NCBI GenBank assembly: GCA_902795195.1
Contig: CADBKF010000017.1
Location: forward strand, 5,350 to 43,527
Direction: 5' to 3'
DNA from: Oscillospiraceae bacterium
Lineage (GTDB): Bacteria > Bacillota > Clostridia > Oscillospirales > Oscillospiraceae
DNA: 38,178 nt
The translations under genes and the position numbers were made by a program. The notes beneath the pieces are model-generated. The model searched no databases, was not told the DNA's origin, and was given only the letters and a program-made list of their open reading frames with translations. The stretch's first letter is position 1. Each line of letters begins with the position of its first letter. Shown piece after piece: positions 1-6,496 of the stretch.

Positions 1-12
1 GCACCGCACCCC

Positions 13-85
13 GTAGCGGACGGGTCACCCGTCCGAACACCCCGCACCCGTAGGGATCGATCATGCCCGAAGGGACGATCGATCC
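13..85. repeat. Two GTAG-headed REP palindromes
   Basis: Two unrelated palindromes, each beginning with GTAG, stand side by side. The first (13-35) is GTAG followed by CGGACGGGTCACCCGTCCG. The second (50-85) is GTAG followed by arms GGATCGATC and GATCGATCC, with a small inner CCCGAAGGG hairpin. Both recur many times in the window, mostly in the opposite orientation. The repeats stop about 100 bp before the next start codon. Confidence 0.8.
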
Positions 86-188
86 GTCGCCCGGCAGGGT
101 GCTTTGCCGGTTGGAACGCGGAAAATCCAGGTATACAAAACCGTGCCGCCTCATATGGTGTTCTGAAAAAACCGAATGAGGTGGCACG

Positions 189-785
189 ATGGAACACGCT
201 ATCAACGAAATCGAACTGCTGGGGACGGCGGCTGGCGCGCCGCTGCTTTCCCACGAAAATCACGGGCGGCGCTTTTACCGGATGCCGCTGGACGTGGCGC
301 GCCTGTCCGGGACGGTGGACCGGCTGCCGCTGCTGCTGGAGGATCGGCTGCTCGAGCCTGCCTGCATGGGCGGGCAGCTGCGCGTGCGGGGCCAGGTCCG
401 CTCCTACAACCAGCGCCTGCCGGACCGGCGGCGCCTGGTGATCTCGGTGCTGGCTGACGCCCTCTGGCCGGAGGCGGGTGAGCCGGAAAATTGCGTCCGC
501 CTGACTGGCGCGCTCTGCCGCGAGCCGGTCTACCGCCGCACGCCCCTGGGCCGCGAGATCTGCGACGCGATGCTGGCCGTGAACCGGCCCTATCACCGGG
601 CGGATTATCTGCCCTGCATCTTCTGGGGCCGGACCGCGCAGCGGATGGCCGAGCTGCCGGTGGGCACGCTGCTGGCCATCGAGGGCCGGCTGCAGAGCCG
701 CGACTACGTCAAGCAGCTCGACACCGGCCCCGAAACCCGCACCGCCTACGAAATCTCCGTCGTCAGCGCCGAGCTCGTCCGCTGA
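189..785 (+). CDS. Tandem OB-fold, SSB-like single-stranded DNA-binding protein
   Basis: The 198-aa product looks like two SSB-type OB folds in a row. The C-terminal half (about 95-198) carries the clearest SSB signature: an N-x-L-x-G strand, then TPLGREICDAMLAVNRPY, YLPCIFWGRTAQ and a GTLLAIEGRLQSRDY strand. The N-terminal half repeats the pattern weakly (FYRMPLDVARLSG, LRVRGQVRSYNQ). The ATG at 189 is preceded by GAGGTGG (178-184), which rules out the upstream overlapping frames. Such proteins occur widely in Clostridia beside the canonical SSB, but their role is not established. There is no acidic SSB C-terminal tail, so recruitment of replication partners in the usual way is unlikely. The gene stands alone between repeat blocks. 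Confidence 0.72.
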   Translation: MEHAINEIELLGTAAGAPLLSHENHGRRFYRMPLDVARLSGTVDRLPLLLEDRLLEPACMGGQLRVRGQVRSYNQRLPDRRRLVISVLADALWPEAGEPENCVRLTGALCREPVYRRTPLGREICDAMLAVNRPYHRADYLPCIFWGRTAQRMAELPVGTLLAIEGRLQSRDYVKQLDTGPETRTAYEISVVSAELVR

Positions 786-1498
786 CGCGCCAAAACCTGA
801 GTGCCTTCGTTTTTTGCAAGCTCCTTCGTTTCTTCGCTGCGACGCGAAGCTGGTCCTTTCGGGCGCTCAGAATGACAAATGGGGCAGTCGGTCACAACGG
901 GCGCGTTCCGCGTCGGCGGGCCGTCGAGGACGCCGGCCCCTACGGGGTGCGGTGCAGAGTTCGTCCTGCCGGGCGACGGATCGATCGTCCCTTCGGGCAT
1001 GATCGATCCCTACGGGTGCGGGGTGTTCGGACGGGTGACCCGTCCGCTACGGGTGCAGGTCGAGGCACGGGCGGCAGATTGACATCCCTACGGTACGGTT
1101 CGGCGGGCCGTCGAGGACGCCGGCCCCTACGGGTGCGGCGCAGGGTTCGCCCACCTGGGCGACGGATCGATCGTCCCTTCGGGCATGATCGATCCCTACG
1201 GGTGCGGAATGTTCGGACGGGTGACCCGTCCGCTACGGGGTGCGGTGCAGATCATCGGGCCGTCGAGGACGCCGGCCCCTACGGGTGCGGCGCAGGTTCG
1301 CCCTGCCGGGCGACGGATCGATCGTCCCTTCGGGCATGATCGATCCCTACGGGTACGGGGTGTTCGGACGGGTGACCCGTCCTACGGGGTGCAGTGCAGG
1401 GCAGATTGCCGTCCCTGCGAGGCGCGTCCCGCGTCGGCGGGCCGTCGAGGACGCCGGCCCCTACGACAAAACAACACTGAGCCGCTCCCTGCGTCGTT
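786..1498. repeat. Compound REP array, three ordered C-D-E cassettes plus one
   Basis: No credible gene lies here. Three palindrome families follow each other in fixed order. C has arms GGGCCG/CGGCCC and ends CCCCTAC. D has arms GGATCGATC/GATCGATCC. E is CGGACGGGTGACCCGTCCG. Copies are C 918-943, D 971-1013, E 1028-1050; C 1105-1130, D 1157-1199, E 1214-1236; C 1258-1282, D 1308-1350, E 1365-1385 (shortened); C 1438-1463. All have the GTAG head on the right, read on the minus strand. Open frames across the block are by-products of GC-rich repetition. About 90 bp from 1438 onward recurs nearly unchanged at 6170. Confidence 0.85.
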
Positions 1499-1557
1499 CT
1501 CCTATTGCCTATTGCCTTTTCCCTATTGCCCTAACTTTCCACTTTCCACTGTCAACT
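1499..1557. repeat. Heptamer tandem tract at the 3' end of the PNP gene
   Basis: The tract is built of 7-bp words (CCTATTG, then CTTTCCA, then CTGTCAA). Read on the gene strand it runs into the stop codon of the phosphorylase: the AGT TGA at its end is the same AGTTGACAG word that ends rimM. Confidence 0.75.
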
Positions 1558-2382
1558 GCCCTGCATTTCCTCCAGGCAGCCGAGGATCAGGGCGCGGAAG
1601 GCCTCGTTGGCGCGGGCGGCGGTCTCAAAAACCTCGGCCTCGGTCAGGGGCTGGTCCAGGATGCCGGCGGCCATGTTGGTGGCCAGCGTGAAGCCCAGCA
1701 CCTGCATGCCGCAGTGGCGGGCCGCGATGGCCTCGGGCACGCTGCTCATGCCGGCCGCGTCGGCCCCCAGGACGCGCGCGGCGCGAATCTCCGCCGGGGT
1801 CTCGAACTGCGGCCCCGGGAAATACATGTACACGCCCTCCCGCAGGCCGATGCCCAGCCGCGCGGCCGCCCGCCGCGCCGCGTCCTGCAGCGCCGGGGTG
1901 TAGACCTTGGACATGTCCGGGAAGCGCTCGCCGAACTGCGGCAGATTCTCCCCGCGCAGCGGCGAGCAGGGATAGAGCAGCAGGTGGTCGGTGATCAGCA
2001 TCAGATCGCCGGGCCGGAAGGCCGTGTTGACCGCGCCGGCCGCGTTGGTGACGATCATCGCCTCCGTGCCCAGCAGACGGGCCACGCGCACGCCGTAGAC
2101 CAGCTCCTCGGGGCTGTAGCCCTCGTAAAAGTGCATCCGGCCCTGCATCACAGCGACGTCTTTGCCGGAGAGCCTGCCGAACACGAAGCGCCCGGCATGG
2201 CCCGGCGCGGTGGAATGGCGGAAATGGGGAATGTCGGCGTAGTTGACGCAGACCGGCTGCTCGACGCGCTCGGCCAGCTCGCCCAGGCCCGTGCCGAGGA
2301 TCAAAAGCACCTGCGGCCGGAACGCGCCCAGCCGCTGCTGCAGATATTCAGCGCTCTGCTGATAATGTTCAAACGGAATCAT
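1552..2382 (-). CDS. punA: Purine nucleoside phosphorylase, trimeric type
   Basis: This enzyme cleaves purine (deoxy)ribonucleosides with phosphate to base plus (deoxy)ribose-1-phosphate in the cytoplasmic salvage pathway. The 276-aa length fits the trimeric PNP family. Visible signatures are the phosphate-binding LILGTGLGELA near the N-terminus, MQGRMHFYEGY, the TNAAGAVN motif, the purine-pocket segment FETPAEIR, and DAAGMSSVPEAIAA, with Ala and Ser where many relatives have V and T. A GGAGG sits 6 bp before the ATG, and a good promoter lies upstream. The last two codons and stop lie in a heptamer repeat, so the extreme C-terminus is probably repeat-derived. It is transcribed divergently from the Cys-rich peptide. 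Confidence 0.93.
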   Translation of the reverse strand: MIPFEHYQQSAEYLQQRLGAFRPQVLLILGTGLGELAERVEQPVCVNYADIPHFRHSTAPGHAGRFVFGRLSGKDVAVMQGRMHFYEGYSPEELVYGVRVARLLGTEAMIVTNAAGAVNTAFRPGDLMLITDHLLLYPCSPLRGENLPQFGERFPDMSKVYTPALQDAARRAAARLGIGLREGVYMYFPGPQFETPAEIRAARVLGADAAGMSSVPEAIAARHCGMQVLGFTLATNMAAGILDQPLTEAEVFETAARANEAFRALILGCLEEMQGS

Positions 2383-2416
2383 AGGAACCTCCTGTCAACT
2401 GTCAGCTTTCCACACT

Positions 2417-2446
2417 ACCATACCACGTTTCCGCCCCGCCTGTCAA
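2417..2446 (-). promoter_or_regulatory. Sigma-A-type promoter of the PNP gene
   Basis: On the minus strand TTGACA (2441-2446) is followed after 18 bp by TATGGT (2417-2422), about 35 bp upstream of the start codon. Confidence 0.6.
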
Positions 2447-2525
2447 CACAGAACGCACCACTTTTGCCGCCCGGCATACTATGGGATGAGCGGCAATGCT
2501 CAAACTTGTGAGGGAGGTACTCGCT

Positions 2526-2720
2526 ATGTGTAATAACGGCTTCTTCGGCGGGAACAACTGCTGGTGCATCATTCTGGTCATCCTGCTGCTGTTCAGCTGC
2601 GGCAACGGCTGCGGCAACAGCTGCGGCAATATCGGCTGCGGCGGCAGCTGCGGCTGCAACAACGGCTGCGGCTGCAACAACGGCTGCGGCTGTGACAACA
2701 ACTGCGGCTGCGGCTGCTGA
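2526..2720 (+). CDS. Small cysteine/glycine-rich membrane peptide (HCB protein 13-like)
   Basis: The ATG at 2526 is chosen over an in-frame ATG at 2496 because GGGAGG (2512-2517) precedes it. The 64-aa product has 16 cysteines. A hydrophobic helix (about residues 13-24, CWCIILVILLLF) is followed by a tail of Cys-Gly and Asn-Gly repeats (GCGCNNGCGC). Similar peptides are annotated in Faecalibacterium-like genomes as chorion-class high-cysteine HCB protein 13, a name that says nothing about function. Membrane anchoring with a Cys-rich exposed or metal-binding tail is inference. It has its own terminator, so it is probably a single-gene transcript. Confidence 0.8.
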   Translation: MCNNGFFGGNNCWCIILVILLLFSCGNGCGNSCGNIGCGGSCGCNNGCGCNNGCGCDNNCGCGC

Positions 2721-2736
2721 GGAAAACCATCCATCA

Positions 2737-2764
2737 ACGGGGCAGGGCAACCTGCCCCGTTTTT
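2737..2764 (+). terminator. Rho-independent terminator of the Cys-rich peptide gene
   Basis: A perfect 10-bp stem (ACGGGGCAGG with CCTGCCCCGT), GCAA loop, then TTTT, 16 bp after the stop codon. Confidence 0.9.
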
Positions 2765-2789
2765 GCAGCGCAAAATGCAACCGTCATCG

Positions 2790-3062
2790 GCGGGCCGTCG
2801 AGGACGCCGGCCCCTACGAGGTGCGCGGTTCCGTTTTTCATCGTAGGGACGAGCATTGCTCGTCCGTGCATTCGGGACGAATGCATTCGCCGTGAGGCGA
2901 ATTATGCGCATCGTCTGGGCGCTGACGGCAGGCTGCCGTCCCTACGGGTGCGGTGCATTTGGACGGGGAACCCGCCCGCTACGGGTGCGGCAGATTTCGG
3001 CGGGGAGCCCGTCCGCTACGGGTGCGGCGGATTTCGGCGGGCGAGCAATGCTCGCCCCTACG
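2790..3062. repeat. REP cluster, at least six GTAG-headed palindromes
   Basis: A mixed block with no gene. It contains a C-family copy (about 2792-2817), GTAGGGACGAGC... with perfect GGACGAGCATTGCTCGTCC arms (2843-2865), a GACGGCAGGCTGCCGTC type (about 2920-2944), two E-like copies (2961-2982 and near 3001) and a GGGCGAGCAATGCTCGCCC type (about 3040-3062). A segment with GAATGCATTC and a CGCC/GGCG hairpin (about 2866-2905) recurs reversed near 12520. Confidence 0.75.
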
Positions 3063-3066
3063 GTCT

Positions 3067-3150
3067 CCTATTGCCTATTGCCTGTTCCCTATTGCCTATT
3101 GCCTACTCCCTATTCCCTATTGCCTACTCCCTGTTCCCTATTGCCTGGGT
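3067..3150. repeat. Heptamer tract, 12 units in exact 7-bp phase
   Basis: From 3067 the sequence parses without slippage into CCTATTG, CCTATTG, CCTGTTC, CCTATTG, CCTATTG, CCTACTC, CCTATTC, CCTATTG, CCTACTC, CCTGTTC, CCTATTG, CCTGGGT. A fragment of the widespread TTCTTCGCTGCGCTCAGAATGACA repeat follows (about 3168-3193). Confidence 0.88.
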
Positions 3151-3272
3151 GCTTGCTGCACGCTTTGGATTCTTCGCTGCGCTCAGAATGACATAGAGGA
3201 CAGCCAGACCTCCCTTCCCCCTCTGCTGCAAAATCCGCAATTTCCCTCCGCTGCAAAATCCGCAATTTTCCC

Positions 3273-3301
3273 TTGCCAAGGGCGGCGCGGCATGGTACAA
3301 T
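3273..3301 (+). promoter_or_regulatory. Promoter of the membrane protein-rpiB operon
   Basis: TTGCCA (3273-3278), a 17-bp spacer and TACAAT (3296-3301) preceded by TGG, giving an extended -10. It is 58 bp upstream of the start codon and lies just past the repeat block. Confidence 0.75.
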
Positions 3302-3358
3302 ATAGAAAGAACGCTCCGGGCCGCGGTCGGCCCGATCCCGATTTCCGGAGGTGTGCGT

Positions 3359-4558
3359 ATGTCAAGCTATTACCTGCAATATCTGCCCGTGCTGGCTGCG
3401 GCGGCGCTGTGCCTGGTGGTGGGCGCTGTGTGCTTTGCCGGCTCCCAGCGAGCCTTTGAGCGCAGCCGCAAGAATCTCTCCTGGATCAAGCGGCACGGCG
3501 CCGGCGGCTATCCCTTTGCCCGAAACGCCTTCCCCAAGCGCGCGGCCGACTGGCTGGGCGTGTTTGCCGTGGCGGTCTTCGCCCTGGTCGTCTCGATGGT
3601 GGTCTCGGCCCTGCGGTCCTACTTTGCCGGCGTCAACTGGCTGAGCGGCCTGTTCTCCGCCGCGTCCCTGGGCGCCATCGGCATCGCGGTGTGCGCCGCG
3701 ATCGCCGTGTACTTCCTGCTGCAGCTGCTCTTTGGCTCCACGCTGGTGTCTGCCAGCGGCGCGCTGCTGTTTGCCGCGGACTATGTGGGCGCCCATACGG
3801 CTGCTGCCCTGCTCGCCATCGCGGTTTTGCTGCTGGTTTTGTGGCTCACGGCAAAGCAGGAGCGCCTGCTGCCGGCGGAGCTGCTCTACTGGGCGGCGGC
3901 GCTCTGCTACTGCGCGGCCCTGTCGCTGCGGCCGCAGCTGCTGCCCTTCTGCCTGCTGTTTGTCGGTCTGCACCTGTACAAGCATATCTTCTATCTGCGC
4001 CGGGACGAGGAGCGCCCCGGGATCTTCGCGCTGGCCCTGGTGCTGGCCCTGATCGTCTGGGTGCTGGGTCTGGCGCTGTATCTGGCCGGGCAGGTTTTTG
4101 TCTTCTTCCGCCTGACGCCGGAATTTGTCCGCTCGCACTTTGCCGGCCATCCGATCTTCGCCGTTCGCCTGTTCCTGCGCAGCGGGCTGTATCTGGTGAC
4201 AAAGCCGCTGCTGCGCTCGCGCGTGCTGCTGCCGATCATGGACGCGCCGCTGCTGGGTCTGGGCGGCTTCGGCGCGATCTCGGCGCTGGTGCTCTACCTC
4301 CGGCGGAAGGACCCGCGCAGCATTCTGGTGCTGCTGGTGCTCTTCTTCGCCGTCGTCGTGTGGCTGCTGAGCGACACCTCGGTCCTCTCTCTGGGCCTGA
4401 CGCTCACGGCGGCGCTGCTGTTCTCGAACTACGAGCGCGGCGGCAAGTCCTACCCGGTGGCCATCGTGGCCACGCTGGGCGTGATCTATTATCTGGCGCT
4501 GTGCCTCGGCGCGCGCTTCATCCCAATGGTGGCCGGCATTCTCGAGCGGCTGCCCTGA
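3359..4558 (+). CDS. Polytopic membrane protein, unknown; weakly GT-C/PMT-like
   Basis: The start is ATG 3359, 7 bp after GGAGG (3347-3351); the in-frame GTG at 3353 is less well placed. The 399-aa product is almost entirely hydrophobic, with about ten or more membrane segments separated by short basic loops (FERSRKNLSWIKRHG, YLRRDEERPG, LYLRRKDPRS). I do not recognise the family with certainty. The stretch FGSTLVSASGALLFAADYVG recalls the third to fourth helix region of GT-C protein mannosyltransferases, but their acidic catalytic motif near the N-terminus is not visible. A degenerate GT-C-like protein is one possibility and an unrelated transporter-like protein another. It shares a transcript with rpiB, whose start is 27 bp downstream. 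Confidence 0.7.
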   Translation: MSSYYLQYLPVLAAAALCLVVGAVCFAGSQRAFERSRKNLSWIKRHGAGGYPFARNAFPKRAADWLGVFAVAVFALVVSMVVSALRSYFAGVNWLSGLFSAASLGAIGIAVCAAIAVYFLLQLLFGSTLVSASGALLFAADYVGAHTAAALLAIAVLLLVLWLTAKQERLLPAELLYWAAALCYCAALSLRPQLLPFCLLFVGLHLYKHIFYLRRDEERPGIFALALVLALIVWVLGLALYLAGQVFVFFRLTPEFVRSHFAGHPIFAVRLFLRSGLYLVTKPLLRSRVLLPIMDAPLLGLGGFGAISALVLYLRRKDPRSILVLLVLFFAVVVWLLSDTSVLSLGLTLTAALLFSNYERGGKSYPVAIVATLGVIYYLALCLGARFIPMVAGILERLP

Positions 4559-4585
4559 CCCACTACCCGAAACGGAGGAACAAAC

Positions 4586-5023
4586 ATGATCGCAATCGCA
4601 TGTGACCACGGCGCGCTGGCGCTGAAGGAAGCCATCAAGAAGCATCTCGACGAGCGCGGGCTCGCCTACAAGGATTTCGGCACCTACACCGCCGAAAGCT
4701 GCGACTACCCCGACTATGTGGCGCCGGCCGCCCGGGCGGTGGCCTCCGGCGAGTGCGACCGCGGCATCGTGTGCTGCACCACCGGCATCGGCGTGTCCAT
4801 CGCCGCCAACAAGATCAAGGGCATCCGCTGCGCGCTGCTCTCCGACAAGATGAGCGCCCGCCTGACCCGCCAACACAACGACACCAACATGATGGCCATG
4901 GGCGGCGGCGTTGTGGGCGAAATGCTGGCCCTTGAAATCGTCGACACCTGGCTCGACACCGAGTTCCTGGGCGGAAGGCACCAGCGCAGGATCGATAAGG
5001 TCATGGCACTGGAGAACGAATAG
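4586..5023 (+). CDS. rpiB: Ribose-5-phosphate isomerase B
   Basis: RpiB interconverts ribose-5-phosphate and ribulose-5-phosphate in the non-oxidative pentose phosphate pathway. The 145-aa length is standard for RpiB/LacAB proteins. Diagnostic features are IACDHGA at the N-terminus (His9), DYPDYV (about 40-45), the active-site stretch CCTTGIGVSIAANK (Cys64 in the position of the catalytic cysteine; the usual CGTGIG is CTTGIG here), HNDTNMMAMG (His97) and FLGGRHQRRI near the C-terminus. A GGAGG lies just upstream. It is second in an operon with the membrane protein; no functional link is evident. Confidence 0.94.
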   Translation: MIAIACDHGALALKEAIKKHLDERGLAYKDFGTYTAESCDYPDYVAPAARAVASGECDRGIVCCTTGIGVSIAANKIKGIRCALLSDKMSARLTRQHNDTNMMAMGGGVVGEMLALEIVDTWLDTEFLGGRHQRRIDKVMALENE

Positions 5024-5026
5024 GAT

Positions 5027-5095
5027 TTAGATTTAGGATTCAGGATTCAGGATTCAGGGGTCAGGGGTCAGGGGTCAGGGGTCAGGGGTCAGGAG
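5027..5095. repeat. Heptamer tract (GGATTCA / GGGGTCA), left flank of the four-helix-bundle gene
   Basis: Begins directly after the rpiB stop with TTAGATT and GGATTCA words and passes into repeated GGGGTCA. It ends in AGGAG, which serves as the only plausible ribosome binding site for the next gene. Confidence 0.85.
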
Positions 5096-5105
5096 AACGC
5101 CGGCA

Positions 5106-5459
5106 GTGATGAAGAATTATCGGGAATTGATCGTCTGGCAGAAAAGCATGCGTCTCGTTCATGAGGTGTATTCTTTAATTCGTGAACTGCCGAAGGAAGA
5201 ACTATTTGCGCTTGGCGCTCAGATGCGGCGGTGTGTTGTTTCGATTCCTTCCAATATCGCGGAGGGGCACGGGCGGCATTCCACCCAGGAATATGTTCAT
5301 TTTCTGCATATTGCCCGTGGTTCTTTGTATGAGCTGGAAACACAGCTGTTTATCTGTATGGATCAAGCATATTTCTCTCAGGCGCAAACCCAAGCATCCT
5401 TTTCCCTGTGTGAAGAAGTCGGAAGGCTCTTAAATGCCTTGATCGGCAGACTTGCCTGA
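5106..5459 (+). CDS. Four-helix bundle protein (23S rRNA IVS / Avd-like family)
   Basis: The 117-aa product matches the small family first described from intervening sequences in 23S rRNA and related to Avd of diversity-generating retroelements. The family core is recognisable: YRELIVWQKSMRLVHEVY, ELPKEELFALGAQMRRCVVS, IPSNIAEGHGR and YVHFLHIARGSLYELETQL. The predicted structure is a basic, all-helical nucleic-acid-binding bundle that forms a pentamer in known members; its role in isolation is unknown. GTG 5106 or ATG 5109 could start it; AGGAG at 5091-5095 favours GTG. Base composition is clearly lower in GC than neighbouring genes. It sits between heptamer tracts that are inverted copies of each other, and its stop TGA lies in the right tract. 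This looks like an inserted cassette. Confidence 0.88.
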   Translation: MMKNYRELIVWQKSMRLVHEVYSLIRELPKEELFALGAQMRRCVVSIPSNIAEGHGRHSTQEYVHFLHIARGSLYELETQLFICMDQAYFSQAQTQASFSLCEEVGRLLNALIGRLA

Positions 5460-5496
5460 CCCCTAGCCCCTGACCCCTAGCCCCTGACCCCTAAAG
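5456..5496. repeat. Heptamer tract (CCCCTGA / CCCCTAG), right flank of the four-helix-bundle gene
   Basis: About five CCCCTGA or CCCCTAG units, the reverse complement of the GGGGTCA words on the left side. The stop codon of the preceding gene is the TGA of the first unit, and the tract leads into AAAGGAG, the ribosome binding site of the ACT-domain gene. Confidence 0.85.
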
Positions 5497-5504
5497 GAGA
5501 AGCC

Positions 5505-5936
5505 ATGGAACAATACTATGTTGTCACCGCCGCGGCGCTGCCGGAGATTTTTTTGAAGGTCGCCGAGGCCAAGCAGCTGCTCGAGACCGGGGAGTGCGCG
5601 ACCATCCACGAGGCAACCCAGCGCACCGGCATCAGCCGCAGCGCGTTTTACAAATACCGCGACACGATCCGGCCCCTGCAGAGCATGCTGGCCGGCCGCA
5701 TCCTGACCTTCCAGATGACCCTGCGGGACGTGTCCGGCCTGCTCAGCGACGTGCTGGCGATCTTTGCCCGCTGCGGGGCCAACATCCTGACCATCAACCA
5801 GACCATCCCCACAAGCGGCTGCGCGGGCGTCACGATCTCGGCCGACACCGCCGAGCTCCGCTGCACCGTGGAGGCCCTGCTGCAGACCCTGCGGCAGACC
5901 GAAGGGGTGCTAAAGGCCGAGCTGCTGGCCGGCTGA
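5505..5936 (+). CDS. ACT domain-containing protein, UPF0735/PheB family
   Basis: 143 aa. The N-terminal half has a helix-turn-helix-like region (ATIHEATQRTGISRSAFYKYRD, about 33-53). The C-terminal half (about 70-140) is an ACT domain: FQMTLRDVSGLLSDVLAIFA, GANILTINQTIP, then the final strand-helix-strand. ACT domains bind amino acids, and PheB-type proteins are found near homoserine dehydrogenase and other amino-acid genes. No such neighbour is present here, so the ligand and target cannot be inferred. AAAGGAG precedes the ATG. It may be cotranscribed with the four-helix-bundle gene through the heptamer tract. Confidence 0.85.
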   Translation: MEQYYVVTAAALPEIFLKVAEAKQLLETGECATIHEATQRTGISRSAFYKYRDTIRPLQSMLAGRILTFQMTLRDVSGLLSDVLAIFARCGANILTINQTIPTSGCAGVTISADTAELRCTVEALLQTLRQTEGVLKAELLAG

Positions 5937-6403
5937 ATACAGTGGACAGTTGACAGTGGAAAGTGGAAAGTGCGCGGTTCGGGTGCCCGATTTGTCATTC
6001 TGAGCGCAGCGAAGAATCTATGCTGCATCACAGTCAGATTCTTCGTCGCAAGCTCCTCAGAATGACATGTTTATGGTGTTGCAGCGTAGGGGACGGGTTT
6101 CCCGTCCCTGCGGGTGCGGTGCATTCGGACGGGTGACCCGTCCGCTACGGGGTGCGGTGCAGATCGGCGGACCGTCGAGGACGCCGGCCCCTACGACAAA
6201 ACAACATTGAGCCGCTCCCTGCGTCGTTCTCCTATTGCCTATTGCCTGTTCCCTATTGCCTTTACACTTTCCACTTTCCACTTCCTTCTCCGGACAAGCA
6301 AGGCTTGTCCCTACGTTCATTCTCACTCCTCGTTCCTCGCTCTCCTATTGCCTATTCCCTATTGCCTAAAACACTTTCCACTTTCCACTTTCAACTTTCC
6401 ACT
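5937..6403. repeat. Mixed repeat block before the phosphofructokinase gene
   Basis: No gene. In order: a heptamer tract in gene-sense polarity after the stop (5939-5972); an inverted pair of the TCATTCTGAG...GAAGAATC repeat (5993-6066); GTAG REPs (about 6086, 6127-6147, 6170-6195); a 90-bp stretch nearly identical to 1438-1530; heptamers CCTATTG/CTTTCCA (about 6232-6290); a TCGTTCCTCGCTC segment; and a second CCTATTG/CTTTCCA tract ending at 6403 in opposite polarity to the first. Confidence 0.8.
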
Positions 6404-6436
6404 GCTCATCGCCTCCCTGCCCCGGCGAACAAACCA

Positions 6437-6470
6437 TTGACAATTCTGACAAACAATGTTAAATTATACT
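6437..6470 (+). promoter_or_regulatory. Probable promoter of the phosphofructokinase gene
   Basis: A perfect TTGACA (6437-6442) is followed at 17 bp by TAAATT (6460-6465). A better-looking TATACT (6465-6470) lies at 22 bp, too far for the same -35. The exact -10 is therefore uncertain. Confidence 0.5.
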
Positions 6471-6496
6471 GTAAGATTATTTAGGAGGAAACAACC

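Noticed and set aside
3362-4981. 539-codon antisense frame over the membrane gene and rpiB
   Set aside because: A shadow of GC-rich codon bias; it is rich in Gln, His and Arg and antisense to well-supported genes.
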